A stretch of DNA of 10,212 nt from Clostridia bacterium (GCA_017456685.1 JAFTIV010000110.1:1-10212), one strand, 5' to 3'. Shown: positions 1 through 7,350, numbered from the stretch's first letter. Notes: generated from the sequence alone by a model not told the origin. Translations and numbers: made by a program.

Positions 1-254
1 ATTTGCTTCTTTTTCTCGCTTGAGGTGGACACTCTATAGGAGTTACCCTCGATATATCTTCCAACAAAGAACAAAATGCCAAGAAGCGCGCACGCCATTG
101 AGGCAATTATTGCGATTTGATGAATTCTATATATATGAGTAAGTATAAAAATAGGTAAAATAGCCACGCCAACAAGCCATGGTGACACCACCAAAATCAC
201 ATGTATTATTGATTTGATTATAGATAAAGGGGTGCGTTTTTCCTTCGATTCCAT
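1..254 (-). CDS. Small membrane protein, N-terminal part, cut by left window edge
   Basis: An open frame runs leftward from an ATG at 254-252 to the window edge without a stop, giving 84 codons. The start is supported by an AAGGAGA ribosome binding site about seven bases upstream (around 262-268) and by a consensus promoter at 306-334. The protein begins MESKEKRTPLSIIKSIIHVI: a short charged N-terminus, a hydrophobic segment at about residues 12-40, a short turn (THIYRIHQ), and a second hydrophobic segment at about 46-67 (IIASMACALLGILFFVG). A charged tail follows (SSEKKKQ at the edge). This predicts two membrane helices, with the positively charged N-terminus probably in the cytoplasm. I do not recognise a family, and the remainder lies outside the window. 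A competing 62-codon frame at 127-315 lacks such a start signal and I do not call it. Confidence 0.72.
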   Translation of the reverse strand, partial: MESKEKRTPLSIIKSIIHVILVVSPWLVGVAILPIFILTHIYRIHQIAIIASMACALLGILFFVGRYIEGNSYRVSTSSEKKKQ

Positions 255-305
255 TTGTTTTCTCCTTTTTGCGCTCGTTTTTCAAAATTAGAGTCCTATA
301 GACTA

Positions 306-334
306 ATTTTAACATCTTTCGCTGATATTGTCAA
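306..334 (-). promoter_or_regulatory. SigA-type promoter of the left-edge membrane protein gene
   Basis: Reading the minus strand, TTGACA (334-329) is followed by a 17-base spacer and TAAAAT (311-306). TGT directly precedes the -10 box, giving an extended -10. Transcription would start near position 299, leaving a leader of about 45 bases before the ATG at 254. An imperfect palindrome, AGTC-5 bases-GACT (292-304), lies at the predicted transcript start. Confidence 0.8.
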
Positions 335-346
335 TATTTTATATAT

Positions 347-394
347 AAAAGCGCTCCCGCGCGAGGTGTTTTTTGCAATTTGGCGGGTGCTTTT
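347..394. other. GC-rich inverted repeat between operon terminator and left promoter
   Basis: The arms CCCGC (356-360) and GCGGG (383-387) pair. They are extended by GC/GC (353-354 with 389-390) across a T/T mismatch, and by AAAA (347-350) with TTTT (391-394) after a two-base bulge. The loop is 22 bases. On the plus strand the right arm runs into six T residues, as in an intrinsic terminator, yet no plus-strand gene lies upstream. A related pair, GGTGTTTTTTGC (365-376) and GGTGCTTTTTTGC (386-398), forms an imperfect direct repeat. It could be a spare terminator, a decayed element or chance. Confidence 0.3.
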
Positions 395-419
395 TTGCGT
401 CAAAGCTACAGCAAGGCAC

Positions 420-453
420 AAAAAAACAGCCACAAGAGGCTTGTAGCTGTTTT
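420..453 (-). terminator. Intrinsic terminator of the rhamnosidase-kinase-CotH operon
   Basis: The stem AAAACAGC/GCTGTTTT (423-430 with 446-453) continues inward as ACAAG/CTTGT (432-436 with 440-444) across one C/A mismatch, with a 3-base loop. On the minus strand the hairpin begins 14 bases after the CotH stop codon and its descending arm runs into seven T residues (426-420). The A-rich arm on the other side would also give plus-strand transcripts a short U run, so it may work in both directions. Confidence 0.85.
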
Positions 454-467
454 CTATTTTAGCTTAT

Positions 468-2594
468 TTAGCTTACGGGGTAGGTTTCGAGAAGGAAGTT
501 AAGGCTCTTTTCAAGATAGTCTCTTGTAAATTCCACCTGCTCTGCCCAGGTTTCAAGCTCTACAATGTATGCAGGGTCCCAGTTATTGGGGCTCCAAAGG
601 TGCTCATTACCCATTACATCTGTCCATTTTTCAAAGTTCTTCTCGAACGCGTCCTCCTTGTCGTAGGCATAGATATAGCACTCGTCAAGGGTTTGCTGAA
701 TAGTGAGCTTATTATCTCTTAATTGCTGACCGACAAGCAAGCGAAATTCCTCGTGCTCCAAAAGACCCTTGAACCACGGATTTTTGTTTCTTGCCCAGAG
801 ATAATTATATTTTTGAACATCGCTTCCCTTGTGGCTTACATTGCCAAGACACATATCAAAATCCCACACAGGTCCGCACTTAAGCTTTCCGCCTGCGTCC
901 TTGTACATATAGAAGCTTGAATAATCAACATCGGGGTTTTTGAATAGCTCAAAGATGATATATGCCTGTGCAAAGGATTCGACATCTACAAGCTCCTTAA
1001 CCGCCTCGTAGTCTGCTCCGTTGATTGCCGAGAGTGAGCTTTTTAGGTAGTTTTCGATAAAGGCTCTATGTGTAACGGATATACCGACAATATCGGGGGA
1101 CTTGATTGAGTATTTTCTGCTCGAATTTAAGCTATCGGGTACTACCACACATATTCCGTCGCCCCAGCCGTCCATCTCTACAAGGTTGCCTGTATCGACG
1201 ATGCTTTGGTCCTCGACCTCGCTTATTTCAACGCGGTTTTCATTGACCTCTACCTGCTCGCAAAGCAGATATACGCCTTTATAATCACCGTTTAAATAAA
1301 CCTCTACAAGCTGGCTATCGGGTGAGCTTTCAAGAGCTGACAGCGCCCTTGCCGTCTTATAAGCAAGGTGATTTCTTATAAGGCTTCTGTCGAAATGATT
1401 TGCAAGAAGCACCCAGTCCTTGCCCTCGCCAAAGTCAAAGAGGTCAGTCCTTTTATCAAATTTAATTTTGTAGGGCTTCTTTTCGAAATGGGTCCAGGTA
1501 GAGTTTCCCCTACCCTTTATTTGTGCAGAGGCTCCAAGAATAAATGTATCTCCATCGAGGTCATAAATTGTCACATCACACTTTAAATATGTGGTTTTTG
1601 AGGTGACATTTGCGCCCCCTTCGGTATCTATTGAGATAACAGGAAGTCCGCTACTCTCTCTGCCAAAATATGCCTTGAGCTTTACGCTTTGGCTTGCGGT
1701 AAAGAACATTCTTGGGTCTGTTGAGCCATCGCTCCAGCCAAGGAATTGATAGCCCTGAAGTGGCTCGGCAATTACGGCAAATATAGGCTCGCCCTCATCA
1801 ACCATTTGAACAGCCTCGCCCTTGATTACGCCCTTGTCCTCGTCGCAAACAAACTCAATTGTGTAGTATTTGCTAAAGATAGCAGTGTAAACAACATCCT
1901 TGGTTATTACATCGTGCCTTCTCTCTGTCGGCTTGCCATCGTCCCAGCCCTTAAAGCGGTAGCCCGCCTTTGGTGCAGCCTGAACGAGCCTTGAGGTTGA
2001 GCCGTAGGTAAGCTCCTGATAGGCTCTGCCCTCGATTTCTTGAATGTATCCGCCCTCACCAGCTACATATTCAACGCTTACCTTATTTGAAAAAAGCGCG
2101 GTTATAGTTTTATCTCCGCTTACAAGGTCGGCTCTTGATAGCTCCATAGAGCCATCATCCCAGCCGAGGAAGCGGTAACCCTCGAGAGGTGCTACTGTAA
2201 CCTGCTCGGTTGTTTGCCCGTGCTCAAGCGTTTGAATTGCGTTTCCTGTAATTACACCACCCTCAGGGCACGCATAGGTTATGGTTCCGTAGCTTATTTT
2301 TTCGAATTTTGCCTTAAATGTGGCACTCTGTGTGAGTGTATCGGTGCGAGTCGTAGCGGTCGAGCCGTCGTCCCAGCCAACGAAGCGATAGCCCTTTTTG
2401 GCTCTTGCGAGCACGGCATCAAAGCTCGCACTCTCGCCAGAGGCAACCTCCTTAGTCTGCTGAGCAACACCTACAATGCTTCCGCCCTCGCCCGCTACAT
2501 ATTCGACGCTTATGCTCGTCGTCTTATCTCCGCAAGAGAAAAGAAGCGATGTAAGCATCAAAATCGAAAATGCCAATATAAGTAGCTTTTTCAT
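468..2594 (-). CDS. Lipoprotein with four InlB-like repeats and a CotH kinase domain
   Basis: This 708-residue protein is predicted to be anchored outside the membrane: MKKLLILAFSILMLTSLLFS is a lipoprotein signal peptide and C21 in LFSC would carry the lipid. Four repeats of about 70 residues follow (about 26-311), each carrying GYRFxGWDDG or a variant (68-77, 139-148, 211-220, 281-290), as in InlB B-repeat/Listeria-Bacteroides repeat domains. Residues ~318-690 match the CotH family (spore-coat CotH; atypical protein kinases). Motifs include KGRGNSTW (360-367), LLANHFDRSLIRN (396-408), VEVYLNGDYKGVYLLCEQV (430-448) and GPVWDFDMCLGN (574-585), whose acidic pair is the likely metal/active site. 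The start is set by AGGAAGGA nine bases or less upstream. It lies 15 bases after the kinase stop and is the last gene of the operon. Substrate is unknown; surface protein phosphorylation or a structural role in glycan contact are both possible. Confidence 0.9.
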   Translation of the reverse strand: MKKLLILAFSILMLTSLLFSCGDKTTSISVEYVAGEGGSIVGVAQQTKEVASGESASFDAVLARAKKGYRFVGWDDGSTATTRTDTLTQSATFKAKFEKISYGTITYACPEGGVITGNAIQTLEHGQTTEQVTVAPLEGYRFLGWDDGSMELSRADLVSGDKTITALFSNKVSVEYVAGEGGYIQEIEGRAYQELTYGSTSRLVQAAPKAGYRFKGWDDGKPTERRHDVITKDVVYTAIFSKYYTIEFVCDEDKGVIKGEAVQMVDEGEPIFAVIAEPLQGYQFLGWSDGSTDPRMFFTASQSVKLKAYFGRESSGLPVISIDTEGGANVTSKTTYLKCDVTIYDLDGDTFILGASAQIKGRGNSTWTHFEKKPYKIKFDKRTDLFDFGEGKDWVLLANHFDRSLIRNHLAYKTARALSALESSPDSQLVEVYLNGDYKGVYLLCEQVEVNENRVEISEVEDQSIVDTGNLVEMDGWGDGICVVVPDSLNSSRKYSIKSPDIVGISVTHRAFIENYLKSSLSAINGADYEAVKELVDVESFAQAYIIFELFKNPDVDYSSFYMYKDAGGKLKCGPVWDFDMCLGNVSHKGSDVQKYNYLWARNKNPWFKGLLEHEEFRLLVGQQLRDNKLTIQQTLDECYIYAYDKEDAFEKNFEKWTDVMGNEHLWSPNNWDPAYIVELETWAEQVEFTRDYLEKSLNFLLETYPVS
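1662..2519 (-). repeat. Four tandem InlB-like repeat units inside the CotH lipoprotein gene
   Basis: The units span about residues 26-98, 101-169, 172-242 and 246-311, and the GWDDG motifs recur every 70-72 residues. Units 1 and 3 share the opening VEYVAGEGG, whereas units 2 and 4 start ITYACPEGG and IEFVCDEDKG. The DNA behind the unit 1 and unit 3 openings is 29 of 32 bases identical (2481-2512 against 2049-2080), much closer than to units 2 and 4. That suggests the pairs arose by duplicating a two-unit block or by gene conversion. Confidence 0.8.
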
Positions 2595-2609
2595 TTTAAT
2601 CCTTCCTTT

Positions 2610-4082
2610 TTAGAATTGAGCATAAATGCCCCTTAGCGCGGGGTAAATTTGCTTGAAGAGCTTGTATTTATTATCATAATATGCGGTCAATTTTTCGTTT
2701 GGTAAAATGCTGTCCTTGATTTGCACGAGAGAGTCGATTGCCTCGTCAAGAGAGGAATACTCGCCACAGCCGACCATGGCAAGGATTGCACCACCATATG
2801 ATGGACCCTGCTCGGTTACAGGTCTTTGAACCTCTATTCCAAGAACATTTGCGACAACGGTGCGCCAAATTTCGTTCTTTGCACCACCGCCACAGATAAG
2901 GCTTTTTTCAATTTTTACGCCACTTGCCTTAGCCACCTCTACACAATCACGAAGCGCGAATGCAACACCCTCCATAATCGCAAGAAGCATATGCTTTCTT
3001 GTGGTATTAGGACGCATACCGATGAATGCTCCTCTTGCACCTGCGTCGTTATGAGGGCTTCTCTCGCCCATAAGGTATGGAAGAAAATAAACCTCGTTTT
3101 CGTAAATTATATCGAAAAGTCCCTTTTGCTCGCCTACATAGTCATCGCTTTCAAGAATGTTCTCCATCCACCACTTATTACACGATGCGGCAGAAAGAAT
3201 ACAGCCCATTAGATGATATTTGCCTGTTGCGTGGCAGAAGCTATGAAGGGAGTTATTTTCATCAACCGAGAAGGTATCCTTGGAGATAAAGACCGTTCCG
3301 CTTGTTCCAAGGGAAATATTGCACGAGCCGTCCTTTATTGTGCCTGTGCCTATTGCGGCAGCCGCGTTATCGCCTGCGCCCGCACATATAACAACGCTCT
3401 CGCTAAGCCCTACCCTGTGTGCGATTTCGGGCTTTATTTTGCCTATAGGCTCATAGGACTCGTAAAGCGTTGGAAGCCACTGGCGCTTGATATGGCAGAT
3501 TTTTGTCATTTCGTCACTCCAGCACTTATTCTTTACATCTAAAAGAAGCATTCCGGATGCGTCCGAATAGTCAGTTGCGTGGACTCCGCTAAGAACATAT
3601 GCAACATAATCCTTAGGAAGCATAAGCTTGCTTATTCTCGCAAAGCACTCGGGCTCGTTTTCCTCAACCCACAAAATTTTAGGCGCGGTAAAGCCCGCAA
3701 AGGAAATGTTTGCAGTATATGATGAAAGCGTCTGCTTTCCTACCTCACTATTTAGGCGGTCGCTCTGCTCCTGTGTTCTTCCATCATTCCAAAGAATTGC
3801 GGGACGAATTACCTTATCGTTTTCATCAAGAATTACAAGACCGTGCATCTGTCCGCCAAAGGAAATTCCCTTAACGCTTGATTTGTCCTGACCCTCAAGA
3901 AGCTCGCAAAGCCCGTCTATTGTCTGTGTTGCCCAGTCCTCGGGATTTTGCTCACTCCAGCCACTCTGTGGATAGGAAATAGGATAATCCCTGCTTACAC
4001 TATTTAAAAACTCTACATTTGCCCCAACAAGAAGCATCTTTACAGACGATGTGCCGAGGTCTATTCCAATATAACTATTCAT
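2610..4082 (-). CDS. xylB: Xylulokinase-type FGGY carbohydrate kinase
   Basis: A 490-residue cytoplasmic kinase of the FGGY family, full length for xylulokinase, which makes D-xylulose 5-phosphate from D-xylulose and ATP for the pentose phosphate pathway. The N-terminal lobe opens with the phosphate loop GIDLGTSSVK (6-15). GGQMHGLVILD (76-86) and LWNDGRT (97-103) are typical of xylulokinases and form the sugar site. GAGDNAA (235-241) carries the likely catalytic base D238. SLGTSGTVF (257-265), LPYLMGERSPHND (334-346) and the ATP-site motif GGGAKNEIWR (398-407) follow. The ribosome binding site is AAAAGGA before the ATG. It lies 50 bases downstream of the rhamnosidase with no terminator between. 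Next to a rhamnosidase one might expect rhamnulokinase, but the MHG and WNDGRT motifs favour a xylulokinase-like enzyme; the true substrate is not proven by sequence. Confidence 0.93.
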   Translation of the reverse strand: MNSYIGIDLGTSSVKMLLVGANVEFLNSVSRDYPISYPQSGWSEQNPEDWATQTIDGLCELLEGQDKSSVKGISFGGQMHGLVILDENDKVIRPAILWNDGRTQEQSDRLNSEVGKQTLSSYTANISFAGFTAPKILWVEENEPECFARISKLMLPKDYVAYVLSGVHATDYSDASGMLLLDVKNKCWSDEMTKICHIKRQWLPTLYESYEPIGKIKPEIAHRVGLSESVVICAGAGDNAAAAIGTGTIKDGSCNISLGTSGTVFISKDTFSVDENNSLHSFCHATGKYHLMGCILSAASCNKWWMENILESDDYVGEQKGLFDIIYENEVYFLPYLMGERSPHNDAGARGAFIGMRPNTTRKHMLLAIMEGVAFALRDCVEVAKASGVKIEKSLICGGGAKNEIWRTVVANVLGIEVQRPVTEQGPSYGGAILAMVGCGEYSSLDEAIDSLVQIKDSILPNEKLTAYYDNKYKLFKQIYPALRGIYAQF

Positions 4083-4132
4083 ATCTTGTTCCTTTTCTGC
4101 TTATTTTGCCTTATTATTTGCAAAAGCGCGTT

Positions 4133-6274
4133 TTAAAATACATATGAGCCCGCCTCAAGGGTATGGCTTTTACCTTCAATTATGACAGTTGCCTTAACGG
4201 GAGTTGTAATCTCGTATCTAAAGCCGTCGCCCTCCTTGTACCACGCAGAGGACACCTCTCCGTGTCTTGTTTCAATTTTTGCGCTAAGCCAGTCAAGCCT
4301 TTTGGTTGGATTTGGCGCGATAAGCACCTGCTCAAAGCCAGGCTTTTCCTCTATCGTTTGAATTCCACAGGCAACTCCATATACCCAATCAGCAACGCTT
4401 CCGTAGGCGTAATGATTAAATGAGTTCATATCCTTGGACCAGAACTCGCCCTTGTCGTTTATGCCGTCCCAATGCTCCCAAACGGTGGTTGCACCCTGCT
4501 TAACAGAATAGAGCCACGAGGGGTAATTTTCTTGAAGAAGAATATCGTATGCAAGCTCTGTATAGCCGTTTTGTGATAGCGCATGCAAAAGGTATGGCGT
4601 ACCAACAAAGCCCGTCTGTAGCCTCTTACCGTTTGCCTTAAGCATATTGGCAAGCTGATTTGCCACAGCCTTTTTATTGTCTGTCAAATCGAAGTACAAG
4701 GCGAGCACACACTCGGTTTGAGTTTTATACTCCGTAAAGGTCTCTCTTGCTCTTTTTAAAATTCTCTTATAAAGTGCCTCGTATTTCGAAACATTTCTGC
4801 CAAGCACCTTGCCTGCCTTTACCACAAGGCTTGTGGAGTGTGCATAAAAGGCTGTTCCTATGATATCAAGGCTTGTCGAGCCTACATAGCTTCCAGCAGG
4901 GGCATCAAGTCCAAGCCAGTCGCCAAAGTGCCAGCATCCGTACCAAAGATCCTTTTTCTTTGTGATTTTTCCTATCTCGTCAACATAGGTGCACATTGAC
5001 TTGAATTGCTTTCTTAGTATGCTCTTATTGCCGTAGGTTAGGTAAATTTGCCAAGGGCAAACGGTTGAGGCATCGCTCCACGCAGCGGTTGAGCTACCTG
5101 GCTTTTCGTGAACCTGTGGCACTACAAAGGGTATAAGTCCCTCTCTTTGCTGCTCAAGCCAGAGGTCAGCAAGCCATTTTTCGAAGAACCTTTCAACATC
5201 GTAGTTATACGATGCGGTGCGCACGAAAACCTGTGCATCGCCCGTCCAGCCCAGTCTCTCGTCCCTTTGCGGGCAATCGGTTGGAATGTCAAGGAAGTTT
5301 CCTCTTTGACCCCAAATTATATTTGAAAAAAGCTTATTAAGAAGCTTGCTTGACGAATTAAGATAGCCTGTGCGCTTCATTTGTGAATGAATTACAATCG
5401 CCCTTATGCTATCAAGGGTAAGTGTGTCGGGGAAGCTATTTACCCTTATATATCTAAAGCCCCAAAAGGCGAGGCGTGGCTTGTGGGTCTGGTGTCCGTC
5501 GGCACAAATATATTCAAATTCAGCCTTAGCACTTCTATAGTTCTCTGTATAAAGATTTCCGTCCTTGTCAAGAACCTCGGCAAAGGAAAGCGAAACGCGC
5601 TCTCCCGCCTTGGCATCAAGCTCGATTTCAAAATAGCCAGTGAGATTTTGATTAAAGTCGATAACCGTCTCGCCCTTGGGGGTTGTAAAAATGCGATGAG
5701 CACGAATTTTTTGTTGCTCTATCACCTTCTCGCCCTGTTGCCTTACAATCTCGACAAAGGAGCAATCCTGAACGCATACGGGTCCAAAGCTCTCGCTTGC
5801 GGTTGCATCATAATGCTCGCCATCATAAAAATCGCTCATTGTGATTTTGCTAAGCGATGTCTCCCACTCCTCGTCTGTGCGAATGTAGCTTATCTCTCCG
5901 TCGAGATATACAAGCTCAAGCTCACAAATGATAGCGGGGTGAGTGTCCTTAAGCTCTGTGCGATTGCGCTCATTTATTCTGCCCTTGAACCAGCCCGCGC
6001 CAAGAGTAACGCGGAGCTCATTTTCAGCGCTTATAAGCTCTGTTACATCGTACTCCTGTAGCTGTACTCTTTTGTAAAAGGTCCAGCCAGGGGCGAAGAT
6101 AAAGTCTCCTACGCGCCTTGAGCCAAGCTCAGCAACATAACAGCCAAGCGAGGTTATTCTAAGGGTCGCGCTCTTTACGGGCTTGTTAAGAGTAAATTTG
6201 CGTCTAAAGACGGGGCAAATTGTCTCGTCATGATATTTAGGATAGGTAATCCATTTTGCGTTTTCAAGTAGCAT
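4133..6274 (-). CDS. GH78 family alpha-L-rhamnosidase, cytoplasmic
   Basis: This 713-residue glycoside hydrolase of family GH78 (inverting) should release terminal L-rhamnose from glycosides or pectin-type oligosaccharides. Residues ~1-165 are beta-rich and resemble the rhamnosidase N-terminal sandwich domain; ~190-300 form a second beta domain. The (alpha/alpha)6 barrel (~305-640) contains the family signature DIPTDCPQRDERLGWTGDAQ (329-348), with candidate catalytic acids D333, E339 and D346. WSDA (399-402), FGDWLG (450-455) and TTVWEHWDG (596-604) follow; E600 is the likely partner acid. A beta C-domain (~645-713) ends the protein. There is no signal peptide, so substrates must be imported. 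It is shorter than many GH78 enzymes (often about 900 residues), apparently because it lacks an extra N-terminal module. The start has AGAGGA about eight bases upstream. It is the first gene of the operon, 36 bases downstream of the predicted transcription start. Other GH78 substrates are possible. Confidence 0.93.
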   Translation of the reverse strand: MLLENAKWITYPKYHDETICPVFRRKFTLNKPVKSATLRITSLGCYVAELGSRRVGDFIFAPGWTFYKRVQLQEYDVTELISAENELRVTLGAGWFKGRINERNRTELKDTHPAIICELELVYLDGEISYIRTDEEWETSLSKITMSDFYDGEHYDATASESFGPVCVQDCSFVEIVRQQGEKVIEQQKIRAHRIFTTPKGETVIDFNQNLTGYFEIELDAKAGERVSLSFAEVLDKDGNLYTENYRSAKAEFEYICADGHQTHKPRLAFWGFRYIRVNSFPDTLTLDSIRAIVIHSQMKRTGYLNSSSKLLNKLFSNIIWGQRGNFLDIPTDCPQRDERLGWTGDAQVFVRTASYNYDVERFFEKWLADLWLEQQREGLIPFVVPQVHEKPGSSTAAWSDASTVCPWQIYLTYGNKSILRKQFKSMCTYVDEIGKITKKKDLWYGCWHFGDWLGLDAPAGSYVGSTSLDIIGTAFYAHSTSLVVKAGKVLGRNVSKYEALYKRILKRARETFTEYKTQTECVLALYFDLTDNKKAVANQLANMLKANGKRLQTGFVGTPYLLHALSQNGYTELAYDILLQENYPSWLYSVKQGATTVWEHWDGINDKGEFWSKDMNSFNHYAYGSVADWVYGVACGIQTIEEKPGFEQVLIAPNPTKRLDWLSAKIETRHGEVSSAWYKEGDGFRYEITTPVKATVIIEGKSHTLEAGSYVF

Positions 6275-6316
6275 TTTAGTGTCCTCTTTAATATTTTTAA
6301 ATATATTTCTATTTTT

Positions 6317-6345
6317 ATTTTAACATTATTTACAGGTATTGTCAA
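6317..6345 (-). promoter_or_regulatory. SigA-type promoter of the rhamnosidase operon
   Basis: On the minus strand TTGACA (6345-6340), 17 bases and TAAAAT (6322-6317) form a near-perfect promoter with TGT before the -10 box. Transcription would start near 6310, giving a leader of about 36 bases. That is too short for a riboswitch, and I see no clear operator palindrome or cre-like site around it. The -35 box begins 8 bases after the U tract of the preceding terminator. Confidence 0.82.
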
Positions 6346-6353
6346 TAAAAAGC

Positions 6354-6382
6354 AAAAAAGACTGCATAGAAATGCAGTCTTT
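6354..6382 (-). terminator. Intrinsic terminator of the TIM-barrel epimerase gene
   Basis: A perfect 11-base-pair stem, AAAGACTGCAT (6357-6367) with ATGCAGTCTTT (6372-6382), has the loop AGAA. On the minus strand it starts about 10 bases after the stop codon at 6393 and runs into six T residues (6359-6354). It insulates this gene from the rhamnosidase operon. Confidence 0.92.
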
Positions 6383-6392
6383 ACTTGATTTG

Positions 6393-7244
6393 TCAGTCCC
6401 AGTAGCCGAGATTCGGCTTTGGCTTAGAAATAATTGTTATGGGCTTATTTTCAAACACTTCCCTCGCGTTTTTAGCAAAATCCTCACAGGTCAAGGGGCG
6501 TTCTCTTATAATTGTATTTGGGCACTCAAAATCAATTTCATAAAGCCAAGGGCCATTATAGTTAGCCCTCTTTAGAGCCTCAAGAATTGCCTGCCAGTTG
6601 AGCTTGCCCTCACCAGGTAGCCAATGGCGCTCGTTTACAAAATCGTAGTCCGAAATATGCGTTGTAACAATTTTGTCGCCGAGAGTGTCGATAAAATCGA
6701 CAGCATCCTCTGTAAGCAGATGGTTCGTGTCAAAGCAAATTTTAAGGTCTGGGTGTGCCGAAATAAGCTCTTGCATATCGGCAATTGTATTACCAAGACA
6801 GCTTCTTGGCAAATCCTCAACCGCAAGGGTAGCACCAAGCGAGGTCGCGCACTCGGCAAGCTCCGCAAGGCTTTTCTTTGCAATTTTCATTCTTTCGGGG
6901 CGCTCTGTGTCGCTAATTGGCTCTCCGCTTGCATGAATTACAAAAAGCTTAATACCTATGTCGCGCGCTTTTTTCATAACACCCTTAAGGTAGATAACCG
7001 AGCGCTCGGCAAGCTCAGGGCTTGATATATCTATGTATTGAAATGGACAGAACGGAAGATGGAAGGACCAAAGCTCAACCCCGTATTCATCGGCAAGCGA
7101 GCGATAAAGCTCAAAATTAAGCTCCTCACAGTCCGCTATGCTTGAGCGACTTATCTCCATTGCCTTAATTCCGTTATCTCTGTAAGCCTCGAAAAGCTCC
7201 TCACATGCTATCTTTCCACAGCTTGAAAGTCCTATCTTAAACAT
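6393..7244 (-). CDS. Sugar phosphate isomerase/epimerase-type TIM-barrel protein
   Basis: A 283-residue cytoplasmic protein of the AP endonuclease 2/xylose isomerase-like TIM-barrel superfamily, usually annotated sugar phosphate isomerase/epimerase. Candidate divalent-metal ligands sit at the expected strand ends: E143 (AVEDLP), D172 and H175 (CFDTNH), H196 (TTHISD) and E236 (LYEID). H62 and H104 lie on earlier strands, and HWLPGEGKLNW (207-217) is the usual active-site loop late in the barrel. Length is typical. The ATG has AAAGAGGTG five bases upstream. The gene is a single-gene unit with its own promoter (7274-7302) and terminator, just upstream of the rhamnosidase operon on the same strand, so it fits a carbohydrate role. 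The exact substrate (ketose epimerisation, inositol-type or another sugar) cannot be read from the sequence. Confidence 0.88.
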   Translation of the reverse strand: MFKIGLSSCGKIACEELFEAYRDNGIKAMEISRSSIADCEELNFELYRSLADEYGVELWSFHLPFCPFQYIDISSPELAERSVIYLKGVMKKARDIGIKLFVIHASGEPISDTERPERMKIAKKSLAELAECATSLGATLAVEDLPRSCLGNTIADMQELISAHPDLKICFDTNHLLTEDAVDFIDTLGDKIVTTHISDYDFVNERHWLPGEGKLNWQAILEALKRANYNGPWLYEIDFECPNTIIRERPLTCEDFAKNAREVFENKPITIISKPKPNLGYWD

Positions 7245-7273
7245 AATTACACCTCTTTCAATTTACTAATATA

Positions 7274-7302
7274 ATTTTACCACACACGCGCACCTGTGTC
7301 AA
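7274..7302 (-). promoter_or_regulatory. SigA-type promoter of the TIM-barrel epimerase gene
   Basis: TTGACA (7302-7297), a 17-base spacer and TAAAAT (7279-7274) on the minus strand, with TGG immediately before the -10 box. The predicted start near 7267 leaves a leader of about 23 bases before the ATG at 7244. The spacer is GC-rich and alternates purine and pyrimidine (GTGCGCGTGTGTG), unlike the A/T-rich surroundings. Confidence 0.8.
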
Positions 7303-7321
7303 TAAAAACGCAAAATTTCTT

Positions 7322-7350
7322 AAAAAAAGAAGCACTCGGCAGAGTGCTTC
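7322..7350 (-). terminator. Intrinsic terminator of the acidic lipoprotein gene
   Basis: A perfect nine-base-pair stem, GAAGCACTC (7329-7337) with GAGTGCTTC (7342-7350), has the loop GGCA. On the minus strand it begins 11 bases after the TAG stop and is followed by seven T residues (7328-7322). Confidence 0.93.

Noticed and set aside
127..315. 62-codon minus-strand reading frame
   Set aside because: It begins upstream of the -10 box at 306-311 and overlaps a different frame that has the AAGGAGA site, the promoter and two clear membrane segments; its own product shows no such features.
2214..2585. 123-codon plus-strand open frame opposite the InlB-like repeats
   Set aside because: It is the antisense image of repeated, GC-rich coding sequence and shows no start signals.
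2610..4082. Rhamnulokinase (rhaB) assignment from the rhamnosidase context
   Set aside because: The QMHG and LWNDGRT motifs and overall sequence pattern match xylulokinases; context alone is not enough to override this.
4083..4132. Terminator or promoter between rhamnosidase and kinase genes
   Set aside because: Only a weak TTTTGC/GCAAAA pair is present, without a following T run, and there is no recognisable -35/-10 pair, so the genes are best read as one operon.
5387..6061. 224-codon plus-strand open frame opposite the rhamnosidase
   Set aside because: It lies wholly antisense to a well-supported GH78 gene, has no ribosome binding site of note, and its product has no recognisable domain; it follows from the codon use of the real gene.
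6275..6316. Riboswitch or attenuator before the rhamnosidase operon
   Set aside because: The predicted leader is only about 36 bases, A/T-rich, with no stable hairpin.
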